DNA of 64,000 nucleotides from Arthrobacter sp. zg-Y238 (GCF_024385525.1 NZ_JANFLU010000010.1:124001-188000); one strand, 5' to 3'. Counted from the first letter of the stretch, positions 16,725-26,298 are shown. Translations and numbers: made by a program. The notes: generated from the letters alone by a model not told the origin.

Positions 16725-18352
16725 ATGAGCGATTCGAAGGCAGCAAATCCGTCCGGGTCGGACCGGCGGCGGGCGAAGTCGAAGCAGAACGCCCAGATCA
16801 CCATCGGTGCCCTGGCAGTGATGAACATTGTGGCCGTGGTCAGCCTCCGCGGACTTCCGTCCGAGGCCGAGTACGGCCTGAGCTCGATTTTCTACTACGT
16901 CCTGGCCGCCGTCGTCTTCCTGATTCCGGTCTCCATTGTGGCTGCGGAGCTGGCCACCGGATGGCCGGAAACGGGCGGCGTATTCCGCTGGGTCGGCGAG
17001 GCCTTCGGACCACGGTGGGCGTTCCTTGCCATGTTTATGCTCTTCATCGAGGTCACCATCTGGTTCCCCACCGTGCTGACTTCGGCGCGGTTTCACTCGC
17101 CTACACCGGGGACAGCCAGAGCCTGGATGCGCAGCTGGCAGGAAATAAATTCTTTGTCCTCGCGGTGGTCCTGGTGGTCTACTGGCTGGCCACGTTCATT
17201 GCTTTCCGCGGCGCGAAGGCCTTCTCCCGGGTGAGCCAGTGGGGCGGCATCGTCGGAACCATCATTCCGGCCGCCATTTTGATCATCCTTGGCTTCTCCT
17301 ATTTCTTTGCCGGCAACACCCCGCAGATCCAGCTGGGCTGGGGCGAACTCATTCCCGACTTCGGCAACTTCTCCAACGTGGTGCTCGCAGCATCGATTTT
17401 CCTTTTCTACGCCGGCATGGAAATGAACGCGATCCACGTCAAAGAGGTCAAGAACCCCACCCGCGACTACCCGATTGCTGTGCTGACCGCGGCGGCAGGG
17501 ACGGTCATCATCTTCGTGCTGGGAACCCTGGCCATCGCGTTCGTGGTGCCCCAGGCCGATATCAACCTGACCCAGAGCCTGCTGACCTCCTACAACGACA
17601 TGTTTGAATGGGCCGGCATTGGCTGGGCAGGACCCATAGTCGCGTTTATGCTCCTGATCGGTGTCCTCGCCGGAGTGGTGACCTGGGTGGCAGGTCCGTC
17701 AACGGGCATGCTCGCCGTGGCGAAGGCAGGCTACCTCCCCCGCTTCTGGCAGCACACCAACAAGAACGGAATGGGCACCCACATCCTGTTCTTCCAGGCC
17801 TTTATGGTCACCGGCCTGGGACTGACCTACGTGGTGCTGCCCTCGGTTCAGGCCGCCTACCAGATCCTGAGCCAGCTGACAGTGATCCTGTACCTCATCA
17901 TGTACATGCTGATGTTCGCTGCCGCGATTTACCTGCGCTACAGCCAGCCGAACCGTCCGCGGCCCTACCGGGTGCCCGGAGGCGACGTCGGGATGTGGAT
18001 TATCGGCGGCGTGGGTTTCCTCGGTTCACTGATGGCTTTCGCCTTCAGCTTCATCCCGCCCGACCAAATCACTGTGGGATCCCCGGAAGTGTACGTGGGC
18101 ATCCTGGTGGGCGGGGCGGTGGTGATGGTAATCCTGCCGTTCCTTATCTACGCCTTCCGCAAGCCGCACTGGCGGGACCCGACCAGCGAGTTCGTTCCGT
18201 TCACGTGGCAGATTGAGCATTCGCATCCCGGGACGGTCACCGAGTCGAGTGTTTCGACCCAGCAGTTGACCCGGGAAGCTGAATCCTCCGGTTCGCCGGT
18301 GATGTTCTCGCACGACGACGGCGGCGGGCGCGGCGGGAGCTCGGCGGTATGA
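16725..18352 (+). pseudogene. gadC: Glutamate:GABA antiporter GadC, disrupted by a one-base frameshift
   Basis: The start (ATG 16725, ribosome site AAAGAGGTGGG) reads a normal APC-family N-terminus: MNIVAVVSLRGLPSEAEYGL and ETGGVFRWVGEAFGPRWAF. At about 17081 the reading frame must shift by one base to continue as FGAVSLAYTGDSQ and then the remaining transmembrane helices (FYAGMEMNAIHVKEVKNP, GPSTGMLAVAKAGYLP) to the stop at 18352. Restoring one T at 17081-17082 yields a continuous 542-residue GadC of normal length. Both flanking operon genes are intact, so this is either a very recent mutation or a base missed in the sequence. The family exchanges external glutamate for internal GABA. Confidence 0.88.
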
Positions 18353-19299
18353 AACTCGATGATGCCGCCATTGAATCGGCGGTCCGGACGGCGTACGCAG
18401 ACCACCGTAACGACTCCGGGGGCAGGAACGCCAGCTACATCCCGTACCTGGCGTCCGTGAACCCGGACCTCTTCGGGGTTTGCGCGATGACCGCGGACGG
18501 AGCGTTGTTCGAAGCCGGTGACACAGGCTTCGAATTCGCCCTGGAATCCATTTCCAAGGTGTTCTCCATGGCGTGGGCCATGGAACAGGTGGGGCTGGAA
18601 ACCTTCCAGGAAAAGGTGGGTGCGGATCCGACCGGGGAACCGTTCAACTCGGTGATCTCCGTTGTACTGCACGGTGACACACCGGTTTCGCCCTTGGTCA
18701 ATGCCGGGGCCATGTCTACGGTTTCCCTGATTCCCGGCGACAACGCCGAGGATCGGTGGGAGGCGATCCTGCAGGTCCAGAGCGCATTTGCCGGCCGGAG
18801 AATCACGCTGAGTGACGAGGTGAATAACTCCGAGCAGTCCACTAACTTCCACAACCGGGCGATTGCCTGGCTGCTGTACTCGGGCGGCACCATGTATTCG
18901 GATCCGATGGAAGCGTGTGATGTGTATACCCGGCAGTGCTCCACCCTCGTCACTGCCCGGGACCTGGCCGCCATGGGAGCCACCATCGCCAACAAGGGAA
19001 TCAATCCCCTGAGCGGGGACCGGGTGGTGCAGGCTGCCAACATCCCGGCCATGCTGGCCGAGATGACCATGGAAGGGATGTATACCGCCTCCGGTGACTG
19101 GGCCTACCGCGTGGGACTGCCGGGAAAGTCCGGCGTGGGCGGGGGAATCCTGGCCATCATGCCCGGCAAGCTGGCGATTGCCGGGTTTGCGCCGCCGCTG
19201 GACGAGGTGGGCAACAGCGTCAAGGCCCAGGCTGCGGTGGCCCAGGTTGCCGCAGCGCTGGGCCTGAGCATATACAAGGCCAGCGAGTACAGCGACTAG
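18349..19299 (+). CDS. glsA: Glutaminase (serine-dependent, GlsA/YbaS type)
   Basis: The 316-residue protein has the serine-lysine dyad in ESISKVFSMAW (S67, K70), and further motifs NPLVNAGAMSTV and LPGKSGVGGGILAI. It hydrolyses glutamine to glutamate and ammonia. In the acid-resistance setting the ammonia takes up protons, and the glutamate feeds GadB. Its ATG overlaps the gadC stop by four bases. The end shares CTAG with the convergent IclR gene. Confidence 0.95.
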   Translation: MKLDDAAIESAVRTAYADHRNDSGGRNASYIPYLASVNPDLFGVCAMTADGALFEAGDTGFEFALESISKVFSMAWAMEQVGLETFQEKVGADPTGEPFNSVISVVLHGDTPVSPLVNAGAMSTVSLIPGDNAEDRWEAILQVQSAFAGRRITLSDEVNNSEQSTNFHNRAIAWLLYSGGTMYSDPMEACDVYTRQCSTLVTARDLAAMGATIANKGINPLSGDRVVQAANIPAMLAEMTMEGMYTASGDWAYRVGLPGKSGVGGGILAIMPGKLAIAGFAPPLDEVGNSVKAQAAVAQVAAALGLSIYKASEYSD

Positions 19300-20051
19300 C
19301 CCAGGTCCCGGCCTATCCGGTCTGCGGCGGCGCGCAGCGGCGGAAGCACCGTCTCCTCCACGCGCTCGGCGCTGTGCAGCTGCAGCGACACGTTGGCGGC
19401 CGCGACCACTGTGCCGTCGCCGCTCCGGACCGGAACGGCCACGCCGCGCAGGCCGTCCTCCAGTTCATCAGCCACCCGTGACCAGCCCCTCTCGCCGGCC
19501 TCGCGTACGGAAGCCCTCAGCTCCTGGATGCTGCGGACGGTGCGCCCGGTGTAAGGCAGCAGCTCCACGGTGCTGAAATAGTCTTCCTGCTCCGCCTCGG
19601 GCAGGGACGCCAGCAGCACCCTGCCCATCGACGTGGCCCAGGCCGGGAACCGGGTCCCGACGTTGACCGCCACCCGCACCAGCCGGGGGGAAGTGATGCG
19701 CGAAACATAAACGACGTCGGTCCCGTCCAGGATGCACAGCGACGTCGTCTCACCCAGGTCTGCGGAGAGCTGCTTCAGGTGCGGTTCCGCGGTGTGCGGC
19801 AGGGCGAGATGCGCCAGGAACGAGGACCCGATGTCCAAGGTCCTCGGCGCCAGGCGAAAGGTGGTTCCGTCAAAGCCCAGGTAGCCCAGGTCCCGGAGGG
19901 TGAGCAGGAAGCGGCGCGACGCAGCCCGGCTGATGCCTGCGGCCGCGGCCGCGGAGCTGACCGTATGTTCGGGCACGTTCAGCGTGAAGGCGCCCAGCAC
20001 GGCAAAGGCCTTCTCCACTGATTTCACGTAATAGCCGTCTGCGCCCTCCAC
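19296..20051 (-). CDS. IclR-family transcriptional regulator (quinate/shikimate or protocatechuate type)
   Basis: The 251-residue protein starts with GTG 20051, one base before the stop triplet of the upstream gene. An N-terminal winged helix (SVEKAFAVLGAF to AASRRFLLTLRDLGYL, residues about 10-60) is followed by the IclR effector domain with YVSRITSPRLVRVAVNVGTRFPAWATSMGRVLLA, described here only as a landmark spanning residues about 115-150. PcaR/PobR-type members sense aromatic acids. Position at the end of the shikimate/quinate operon suggests it controls this operon and the divergent transporter. Confidence 0.88.
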   Translation of the reverse strand: MEGADGYYVKSVEKAFAVLGAFTLNVPEHTVSSAAAAAGISRAASRRFLLTLRDLGYLGFDGTTFRLAPRTLDIGSSFLAHLALPHTAEPHLKQLSADLGETTSLCILDGTDVVYVSRITSPRLVRVAVNVGTRFPAWATSMGRVLLASLPEAEQEDYFSTVELLPYTGRTVRSIQELRASVREAGERGWSRVADELEDGLRGVAVPVRSGDGTVVAAANVSLQLHSAERVEETVLPPLRAAADRIGRDLG

Positions 20052-21938
20052 TTAACCCGCCTTCCGTTTCGGCTCCCCCCGGGACGCCAGGTACTGGGAG
20101 GCCAGCCGGACGGGTGCGTTGGGTGCACCGTAACCTTCATACCCGCCGCGCCGTTCCACCACTTCGAAGAACACGTTACCCACCGTGCCCGTGTAGAAGT
20201 GCAGGAATTCGCCGTCGCCGTCACGGTCATAGAGCAGGTTCAGGTCCTGCAGTTCCGCCAGGAAGCCCGGATTCAGCCGGAAGCGGGCTGCCAGGTCCTC
20301 ATAGTAGTTGGCAGGAACCGGCAGGAACTGCAGGCCCCTTTCGGCGGCCTGACGGGCCGTGGCGACCAGGTCGGTGGAGGTGAAGGCCACATGCTGGGGG
20401 TATTCCCCGCCGCCGGGCCCGGACTCCACGATCAACGGGGCAATGTTCAACGCCAGCCGCACCCCGCCGTCGGCGCTGCGCATCACCTGGCTGCGGACCA
20501 GCCCCATGGGGCTGGGGACCTCCTGCGAGGCGATAGGGGTCAGGGAAAGCGTGGACTCGTAGAAGAGCACCGCTTCGTCGAAGTGCTGCCAGGGCTGGGA
20601 CAGGTTGATGTGGTCAATGGCCGAAATCAGCGGCTGTGCCGGCTGCCCGGCGGTTCCCCCGGGTCCCTGCTGCACCGCGGGTCCGAACTCGTCCGCCCAC
20701 GCGGCAGTGCCGTCGGCGGTGGCTTCGCAGAGGAAGACCTCCGTGGAGTCCGGGGCAAACACGGCCTGGAGAACCTGCTCGTCCGCCTGGCTGCGCCGGC
20801 TTACCGGCCGTGCCCGCAGCTGCACGGCGCGGGAGGCAGCGGCCTGCGGGTCCTGCACGTCCAGGCCCAGTGCCGAGATGCCCGGTTCCATGCCGCCGGC
20901 CTGCTGCCCGTTGATGATCACGCGGGCCGCGCCGGAGGTCCACAGCTGCACTGGTTTGGTCCGGTGCCCGCCGGCGAAGCTGAAGCCCAGCTGATACAGG
21001 AGCGCGGAGACGGCGTCCGGGTTCCCGGCCTTGACCTCGGCGAAGTTGAACCCGGTGGGCTCGGCCACGCTCGGCAGGGTCGCGAGGGACATCGGATACT
21101 GCGTGCCGCCGTCGTGCTCTTTGAGGTACGACGCCGTACGCTCCTCCAGCCAGATCAGGGACCGCATGGCGTCCACCGCCGTGCGGTCCTCGGCCGTCTG
21201 CCGGAAGACGTCGTTGAAGATCTCCAAGGAGACGGGCCCGTTGTAGCCGCTGCGGACCAGGTGGGCCATGAACCGCACCAGGTCGAACGCGCCCTCCCCG
21301 GGAAAGACCCGGTAGTGCCGGCTCCAGGATAGGACGTCCAGGGACAGTTCCGGCGCGTCGGCGAGTTGGACGAAGAAGATCTTCTCCGCCGGGATTTTTT
21401 CGATCGCGGCCGGGTCCCAGCCGCGGGAGAGGATATGGAAGCTGTCCAGGCAGGTGCCGATCTGCGGGTGGTCGGCCAGGTCCACTATGCGCTGGGCATG
21501 CTCGAAGTCATTCACGTAGCGCCCCCAGGCCAGTGCTTCGTAGGCAACCTTCACCCCGTAGCCGGCCGCCAGTTCACCCAGCCGGCGCAGCTGGTCCGCC
21601 GCCGCGGCGTCGTCGTCGATGGTGGCAGTGCCCACGTTGCTGCACAGGAGCATGGTTTCGATGCCCAGGCGGTTCATCAGTTCGAACTTTGCCCGGGCCC
21701 GGTCCAGGTTGGCTTCCAGCAGGGGTGCTTCGACGCCTTCGAAGTCGCGGAACGGCTGGTACAGGTCCAGGGTCAGGCCCAGGGCGTCCGCCAGGGTGCG
21801 GATCTGCTCCGGGCTGGACGGGGACACCAGGAGGTCCGGTTCGAAGATTTCAATGCCGTCGAAACCTGCATCGGCGCAGGCACGCATTTTCTCTTCGAGC
21901 GTCCCGCTCAGGCAGACGGTGGCAATTGACGTGCGCAT
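20052..21938 (-). CDS. Fused 3-dehydroshikimate dehydratase / HPPD-like protein (QsuB/QuiC type)
   Basis: The 628-residue protein has two parts. Residues about 1-270 form a TIM-barrel sugar-phosphate-isomerase/AP-endonuclease-2 fold with the dehydratase landmarks GFDGIEIFEPDLLVS, VAYEALAWGRYVNDF, IGTCLDSFHIL and GPVSLEIFNDVFRQ. Residues about 290-620 form a vicinal-oxygen-chelate domain resembling 4-hydroxyphenylpyruvate dioxygenase (AIDHINLSQPW, QHVAFTSTDLV, VFFEVVERRGGY). The same fusion occurs in Corynebacterium QsuB and Pseudomonas QuiC1, which convert 3-dehydroshikimate to protocatechuate. It lies between aroE and iclR, apparently in one operon. Confidence 0.93.
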   Translation of the reverse strand: MRTSIATVCLSGTLEEKMRACADAGFDGIEIFEPDLLVSPSSPEQIRTLADALGLTLDLYQPFRDFEGVEAPLLEANLDRARAKFELMNRLGIETMLLCSNVGTATIDDDAAAADQLRRLGELAAGYGVKVAYEALAWGRYVNDFEHAQRIVDLADHPQIGTCLDSFHILSRGWDPAAIEKIPAEKIFFVQLADAPELSLDVLSWSRHYRVFPGEGAFDLVRFMAHLVRSGYNGPVSLEIFNDVFRQTAEDRTAVDAMRSLIWLEERTASYLKEHDGGTQYPMSLATLPSVAEPTGFNFAEVKAGNPDAVSALLYQLGFSFAGGHRTKPVQLWTSGAARVIINGQQAGGMEPGISALGLDVQDPQAAASRAVQLRARPVSRRSQADEQVLQAVFAPDSTEVFLCEATADGTAAWADEFGPAVQQGPGGTAGQPAQPLISAIDHINLSQPWQHFDEAVLFYESTLSLTPIASQEVPSPMGLVRSQVMRSADGGVRLALNIAPLIVESGPGGGEYPQHVAFTSTDLVATARQAAERGLQFLPVPANYYEDLAARFRLNPGFLAELQDLNLLYDRDGDGEFLHFYTGTVGNVFFEVVERRGGYEGYGAPNAPVRLASQYLASRGEPKRKAG

Positions 21939-21958
21939 GGTGCTCCGGTCCCCGGCCC

Positions 21959-22831
21959 TCAGCGGCCCTGGCTAATCAGTTCGTGGAAGTGGGTGAGCAT
22001 CCGCGCCGCGTCGGGCCGGATGCCGGTAATCAGTTCAAAGGCGTCCACGGCCTGGCCCACGGCCATCCGGCCGCCGTCCAGCACACTGCAGCCCCGCGCC
22101 TGTGCGCCGCGGATCAGTTCCGTTTCCACCGGACGGTAGACGACGTCGGCCACCCACTGGGAGGGGCTGAGCAGGTCCAGGTCCACGGCGAGGCCGGGAT
22201 GGGAATGCATCCCCACCGGTGTGGCATGGACCAGGCCGTCGGCTCCGGGCAGGACGGCTGCAAGGTCTGCCGGCGTGCCGGAGATAATCTGCCGGTCCGG
22301 GAAGAGCCCGGACAGTGCTGCGGCGCGTTCCGCAGCGCGCAGGGGGTCCAGGTCCAGCAGGGTCAGCCGGCCGGTGCCCGCCTTGAGCAGGGCATAGGCC
22401 ACGGCCGCTCCCGCCCCGCCCACGCCGAGCTGGACCACCGCGTCCAGCTTGGCGTCCGGCAATCCGCCGGCCAGTGCTCCGCCGAAGCCGGAGAAATCGG
22501 TGTTGTGCCCGATGAACCTGCCGTCGCGGATCAGGACGGTGTTGACTGCGCCTAGCCGCGCGGCGTCGTCGGACACTTCATCGAGTTCGGCCAGGACCAG
22601 CTGCTTGCAGGGATGCGTCACATTGAAGGCATTGAAGCCCAGGTCCCGGCCGGCGCGCAGCAGCGCTCCGACGTCGGTGCCCGGACGGCCCAGCTTTGTT
22701 AGGTCAATCGGCCGGTAAATGTACCGCAGCCCCTGATGATCGGCCTCCCTTTCATGCATGGGCGGGGTGAGGGAAGCGGTGATGCCTTCCCCGATCAACC
22801 CGACAACGAATGATTCCTCGGTGCCGCTCAT
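21959..22831 (-). CDS. Shikimate/quinate dehydrogenase (AroE family)
   Basis: The ATG at 22831 is chosen (290 residues) because AAGGAAC lies just upstream; a longer frame exists. Substrate-binding motifs VVGLIGEGITASLTPPMHE and FNAFNVTHPCKQ are present, with the catalytic lysine in HPCKQ. Then come NTDFSGFGGALAG, the nucleotide loop LGVGGAGAAVAYAL and the closing GGRMAVGQAVDAFELITG. It is in an operon with the dehydratase and probably catabolic: oxidation of shikimate or quinate into the protocatechuate route rather than biosynthesis. Confidence 0.92.
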   Translation of the reverse strand: MSGTEESFVVGLIGEGITASLTPPMHEREADHQGLRYIYRPIDLTKLGRPGTDVGALLRAGRDLGFNAFNVTHPCKQLVLAELDEVSDDAARLGAVNTVLIRDGRFIGHNTDFSGFGGALAGGLPDAKLDAVVQLGVGGAGAAVAYALLKAGTGRLTLLDLDPLRAAERAAALSGLFPDRQIISGTPADLAAVLPGADGLVHATPVGMHSHPGLAVDLDLLSPSQWVADVVYRPVETELIRGAQARGCSVLDGGRMAVGQAVDAFELITGIRPDAARMLTHFHELISQGR

Positions 22832-22951
22832 GGCGCTGTTCCTTCCGGTGCCTGACTGTGGGCGGCGGTGCCCTTTCGACCACGCAGGACTCATATGCGT
22901 CGCTGCTTGCCGGACCCTTAACTGTGGGCTACATTACTTCAAGCGTACGGA

Positions 22952-22973
22952 GAATGCACACAAGTGCGCATTC
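22952..22973. promoter_or_regulatory. Candidate IclR operator between aroE and the MHS transporter
   Basis: A 22-base imperfect palindrome (outer arms GAATGC and GCATTC, inner arms CAC and GTG; 18 of 22 positions symmetric) lies midway in the 207-base divergent intergenic region. An adjacent overlapping copy of CGCATTCCGC may extend it. Its location suits control of both directions by the IclR protein encoded at 19296-20051. Binding is inferred. Confidence 0.5.
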
Positions 22974-23038
22974 CGCACAATCCAATACCGCACACGTCGC
23001 CCACCCCCCCCACCTCAGCCCACGTCAGGAGAGATGCA

Positions 23039-24385
23039 ATGGACGCATCCGCCCCCGCTGGACCAGCAACGGGCAAGACCCCGCGCAAGGCCGCCACTGC
23101 CAGCTTTATGGGCAGTGCCGTCGAGTACTACGACTTCTTTATCTTCGGTTCCGCTGCCGCGCTCATTTTCCCGCGCGTGTTCTTCCCGGACGCCGACACC
23201 CAGGCCAGCGTTATGTCGCTCGCCACCTTCGGTTTCGCCTATATTGCCCGTCCGGTCGGCGCCGTTATCCTCGGACACTTCGGCGACCGGGTGGGCCGCC
23301 AGAAAGTCCTGATGTTCACCCTCCTGCTGATGGGCGGGTCCACCTTCCTGATCGGCTGCCTGCCGGACTTCAACACGATCGGCTGGTGGGCTCCCGTCCT
23401 GCTGGTCTTCTGCCGCCTGATGCAGGGACTTTCCGCCGCCGGCGAGCAGGCCGGCGCCAGTTCCATGACCCTGGAACACGCGCCGGACAACCGCCGCTCG
23501 TTCTTCACGTCCTGGACCCTGACCGGCACCCAGGGCGGACAGATCCTTGCCGCACTGGTGTTCATTCCCGTGGTTGCCCTGCCGGACGACATCAAGTACG
23601 GCATCGGCTGGCGCATTCCGTTCTGGCTGAGCGCCGTGGTTGTCGTAGTCACCTACTTCATCCGCCGCTCCCTGCATGAAACCCCCACCTTCACGGAGGC
23701 CAAGGAACGCAACGAGATCGTGAAGCTGCCGGTGGGCGTCCTGCTGAAGGACCACTGGCGCGACGTGCTGCGGGTCATCTGCTGCGCCTTCATCGCGGCG
23801 GTTTCCACCGTCTACGGAACGCTGGCCATCAAGTACGGCACCGAGGTGGGCGACGTGGACGCGAACATTACGCTCTGGCTCGTGGTCGCCGGCAACGTCT
23901 TCGCGCTGTTCACGCAGCCGCTGTTCGGCCGGCTGGCCGACCGGATCGGGCGCCGTCCGGTCTTCATCTACGGTGCGGTATCCAGTGCGGTGATCATGCC
24001 GTTCTACCTGCTGTCCATGGAGTCCGGTAACACCCTGCTGCAGTTCGCCCTTTCCGTGGCGGTATTCTCCTGCGGCTACGCGGCGGCGAACGCCGTCTGG
24101 CCGTCCTTCTACGGAGAGATGTTCAGCGCCAAGGTCCGCTTCTCCGGCCTCGCCATCGGCACGCAGCTCGGCTTCCTGATGGCCGGTTTTGCACCGTCCA
24201 TCGTTGCTGCCATCGGCGGACTGGAACCCGGCGGATGGGTGGTCACCAGCATGTTCACCGGCGCCATCTGCGCCATCGCCGCGATTTCCGCCCTCACCGC
24301 CAAGGAGACCGCACACACCCCGACGGCGGAACTGGGTCTGCACCTGGACAAGACCGCCGCCCCGGTGCGCCCGGCCACTGCATAG
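23039..24385 (+). CDS. MHS-family MFS transporter (probable shikimate/quinate uptake)
   Basis: The start is ATG 23039 (448 residues), preceded by AGGAGAGATGC. Metabolite:H+ symporter signatures are present: GSAVEYYDFFIFGSAAALIF in helix 1, LGHFGDRVGRQKVL (motif A), RLMQGLSAAGEQAGAS, and a second motif A GRLADRIGRRPVF. It is divergent from the aroE-dehydratase-iclR operon across a palindromic site. Import of shikimate, quinate or a related aromatic acid is therefore the best inference. Confidence 0.9.
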   Translation: MDASAPAGPATGKTPRKAATASFMGSAVEYYDFFIFGSAAALIFPRVFFPDADTQASVMSLATFGFAYIARPVGAVILGHFGDRVGRQKVLMFTLLLMGGSTFLIGCLPDFNTIGWWAPVLLVFCRLMQGLSAAGEQAGASSMTLEHAPDNRRSFFTSWTLTGTQGGQILAALVFIPVVALPDDIKYGIGWRIPFWLSAVVVVVTYFIRRSLHETPTFTEAKERNEIVKLPVGVLLKDHWRDVLRVICCAFIAAVSTVYGTLAIKYGTEVGDVDANITLWLVVAGNVFALFTQPLFGRLADRIGRRPVFIYGAVSSAVIMPFYLLSMESGNTLLQFALSVAVFSCGYAAANAVWPSFYGEMFSAKVRFSGLAIGTQLGFLMAGFAPSIVAAIGGLEPGGWVVTSMFTGAICAIAAISALTAKETAHTPTAELGLHLDKTAAPVRPATA

Positions 24386-24406
24386 GAGGCGGCAACCGCA
24401 TTACCC

Positions 24407-24445
24407 GCAGGGCCGGGGTGGGAACTTTTCCCGCCCCGGCCCTGC
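24407..24445. terminator. Hairpin between convergent transporter and UbiB-like genes
   Basis: A long GC-rich inverted repeat (GCAGGGCCGGGG and its complement, with an AACTTTTC-type loop) lies 21 bases after the transporter stop and 33 bases before the end of the convergent gene. It lacks a U-tract, as is frequent in actinobacteria. Confidence 0.7.
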
Positions 24446-24478
24446 GTCGTATGCCGCGCCGTGTCACGTTCCGCAGTG

Positions 24479-26137
24479 TCATAAGCCGCGCAGCCGGGCC
24501 CGGCGCGAAGTCCAGGCGATGTATCCGCCCAATGCCCCCGTCGATGCGAGCCCGGCACTCATCAGCGGTGCCTGCCAGGATTTCCAGCGGGACGAATCAC
24601 CCAGGGTCAGTTCCCCCACGCCACGGATAAACGCCGATGCGAAGATTGCCGCCACCAGCCTGTTTCCCACGCGCTCCAGCCGCATCACCAGCGGCAGCAG
24701 TTCCTCGCCGCGGAGGTGGACCTCCACTCCCTCGATTTCCAGGGTGCTGAGCAGCCGGCGCGCCTGGTCCGGCAGTTCAGCTCCCAGCTCCAGGACCTCG
24801 GTTCCGGCGCGGCCGAGCCTGCGGGCGTAGTTCACCGGGTTCAGCTGGTGCACCGCCATCCTGCGGGCATAGGGCCCCAGGGTGGGGCCCAGCCGGAACC
24901 GGGGATCCAATACCTCGCCCATTCCCTCGGTCATGATCAGCATCCTCAGCAGCAGCGCCATTTCCCGCGGCAGCTGGATGTGGTGCGTGCGCAGGATGCC
25001 GAGCCCGGTGGTGATGATGGTTCCCACCGGTGCCGAAGCCAGGTCCTTGCCCGAATACAGGCGGATCAGCGGACCAAGGTCCATCCTCAGCTTCACCCGG
25101 TTCACCCGCATCCCTGAGGCGTTGATCCGGACCAGCGCATTGGTGATCCGCTCGGGATCCTTGCGCACGATGCCGATGAACAGGGCGGACAGCTGGCTGC
25201 GCAGCTTCTCGTCCACCTCGCCCACCATCCCGAAGTCGATCAGCCCCACCCGGCCGCCGGGCTGCACGAAAAGGTTTCCCGGGTGCGGGTCCGCATGGAA
25301 AAACCCGTCGTCGAAGACCATCTTCATTTCAACGCGTGCCGCGGACACCGCCAGCGCCGGTCGGTCGATCCCGGCGGCATCGAGCGCGGCAACGTCCGTG
25401 ACCTTCATTCCCCGGATCCGGTCCATCGTGAGGACCCGGGAGGTGCTGTGGTCCCAATAGACGGCGGGAATGGTGATCGCGGCGTCGTCCTGGAAGTTGG
25501 CCTGGAACCGGTCCGCATTGCGGCCTTCCTGGAGATAGTCCAGTTCCGAGCGGAGGGTGGAGGCGAACTCGTCCATCAGCCCGGTGAGGTCGTAGTCGCG
25601 GGCGGCTTCCCAGCGCTTGCCGGCCGCGTTGGCCAGGTTCTGCAGGATTTCCAGGTCCTGCTCCACCTGCGCGGCGATGCCGGGCCGGCGTACCTTGACC
25701 ACCACCTCGGTGCCGTCTTTGAGAACGGCGGCGTAGACCTGTCCGATCGAGGCGCTTGCCATGACCGTGGTGTCGAAGGACCGGAAGACCTCCAGCGGGT
25801 CTCCGCCCAGTTCCTGCCGCAGCTCGTCGGCGATCTGCGGCCACGGGACCGCTTCGGCGTCATCCTGCAGCTTCGCCAGCTCGCGCTGGTACTCCGGGGG
25901 CAGCAGGTCCGGGCGGGTGGAGAGCAGCTGGCCCATTTTCACATACGTGGGGCCCAGCTCCTCGAGGGCCGTGCGCAGGTACTCCGGACGGGTGCGGGGC
26001 TTCGCTCCCGGCTCGGCTGCCTGCTGGCGGCGGAACGGCAGCCTGCCCTCCAGGCCGAGGGCAGACACCAGGAAGCCGAGGCCGTTGCGGGAGAGGATTT
26101 CGGCGATCTGCCGGTAACGGTCCAGCTGGCTGATCAT
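24479..26137 (-). CDS. ABC1/UbiB (AarF) family kinase-like protein
   Basis: The 552-residue protein has the UbiB family hallmarks in order: the KxGQ motif GPTYVKMGQLLSTRPDLL (about 65-82), an alanine-rich nucleotide loop MASASIGQVYAAV, the lysine strand EVVVKVRRPG, HADPHPGNLFV and the DFG-equivalent GLIDFGMVG. The last 50 residues contain a membrane segment (WQAPLMSAGLASTGALGGYI). Known members act as atypical kinases/ATPases in quinone synthesis and membrane lipid handling. Actinobacterial copies outside quinone operons are mostly uncharacterised. Confidence 0.9.
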   Translation of the reverse strand: MISQLDRYRQIAEILSRNGLGFLVSALGLEGRLPFRRQQAAEPGAKPRTRPEYLRTALEELGPTYVKMGQLLSTRPDLLPPEYQRELAKLQDDAEAVPWPQIADELRQELGGDPLEVFRSFDTTVMASASIGQVYAAVLKDGTEVVVKVRRPGIAAQVEQDLEILQNLANAAGKRWEAARDYDLTGLMDEFASTLRSELDYLQEGRNADRFQANFQDDAAITIPAVYWDHSTSRVLTMDRIRGMKVTDVAALDAAGIDRPALAVSAARVEMKMVFDDGFFHADPHPGNLFVQPGGRVGLIDFGMVGEVDEKLRSQLSALFIGIVRKDPERITNALVRINASGMRVNRVKLRMDLGPLIRLYSGKDLASAPVGTIITTGLGILRTHHIQLPREMALLLRMLIMTEGMGEVLDPRFRLGPTLGPYARRMAVHQLNPVNYARRLGRAGTEVLELGAELPDQARRLLSTLEIEGVEVHLRGEELLPLVMRLERVGNRLVAAIFASAFIRGVGELTLGDSSRWKSWQAPLMSAGLASTGALGGYIAWTSRRARLRGL

Positions 26138-26292
26138 TGGTCTGCTCCGTCCACGAGGACTCCGGTTCTGCCGGTGCTGTTCGTTACCGAAACACTAGCG
26201 GCAGGGCAGGTTCCGCCGACAGGCTCCGCACCTGTACGGCACCTGTACCGCTTCAGCCGTCCGGTGCTCTTCTCCCGGCCGCGGCCGGGACC

Positions 26293-26298
26293 TAGACT
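26293..26298 (+). promoter_or_regulatory. -10 box of a probable leaderless GH3 promoter
   Basis: TAGACT lies exactly seven bases before the ATG at 26306, and no ribosome site is present. This geometry is that of leaderless actinobacterial transcripts. Confidence 0.5.
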
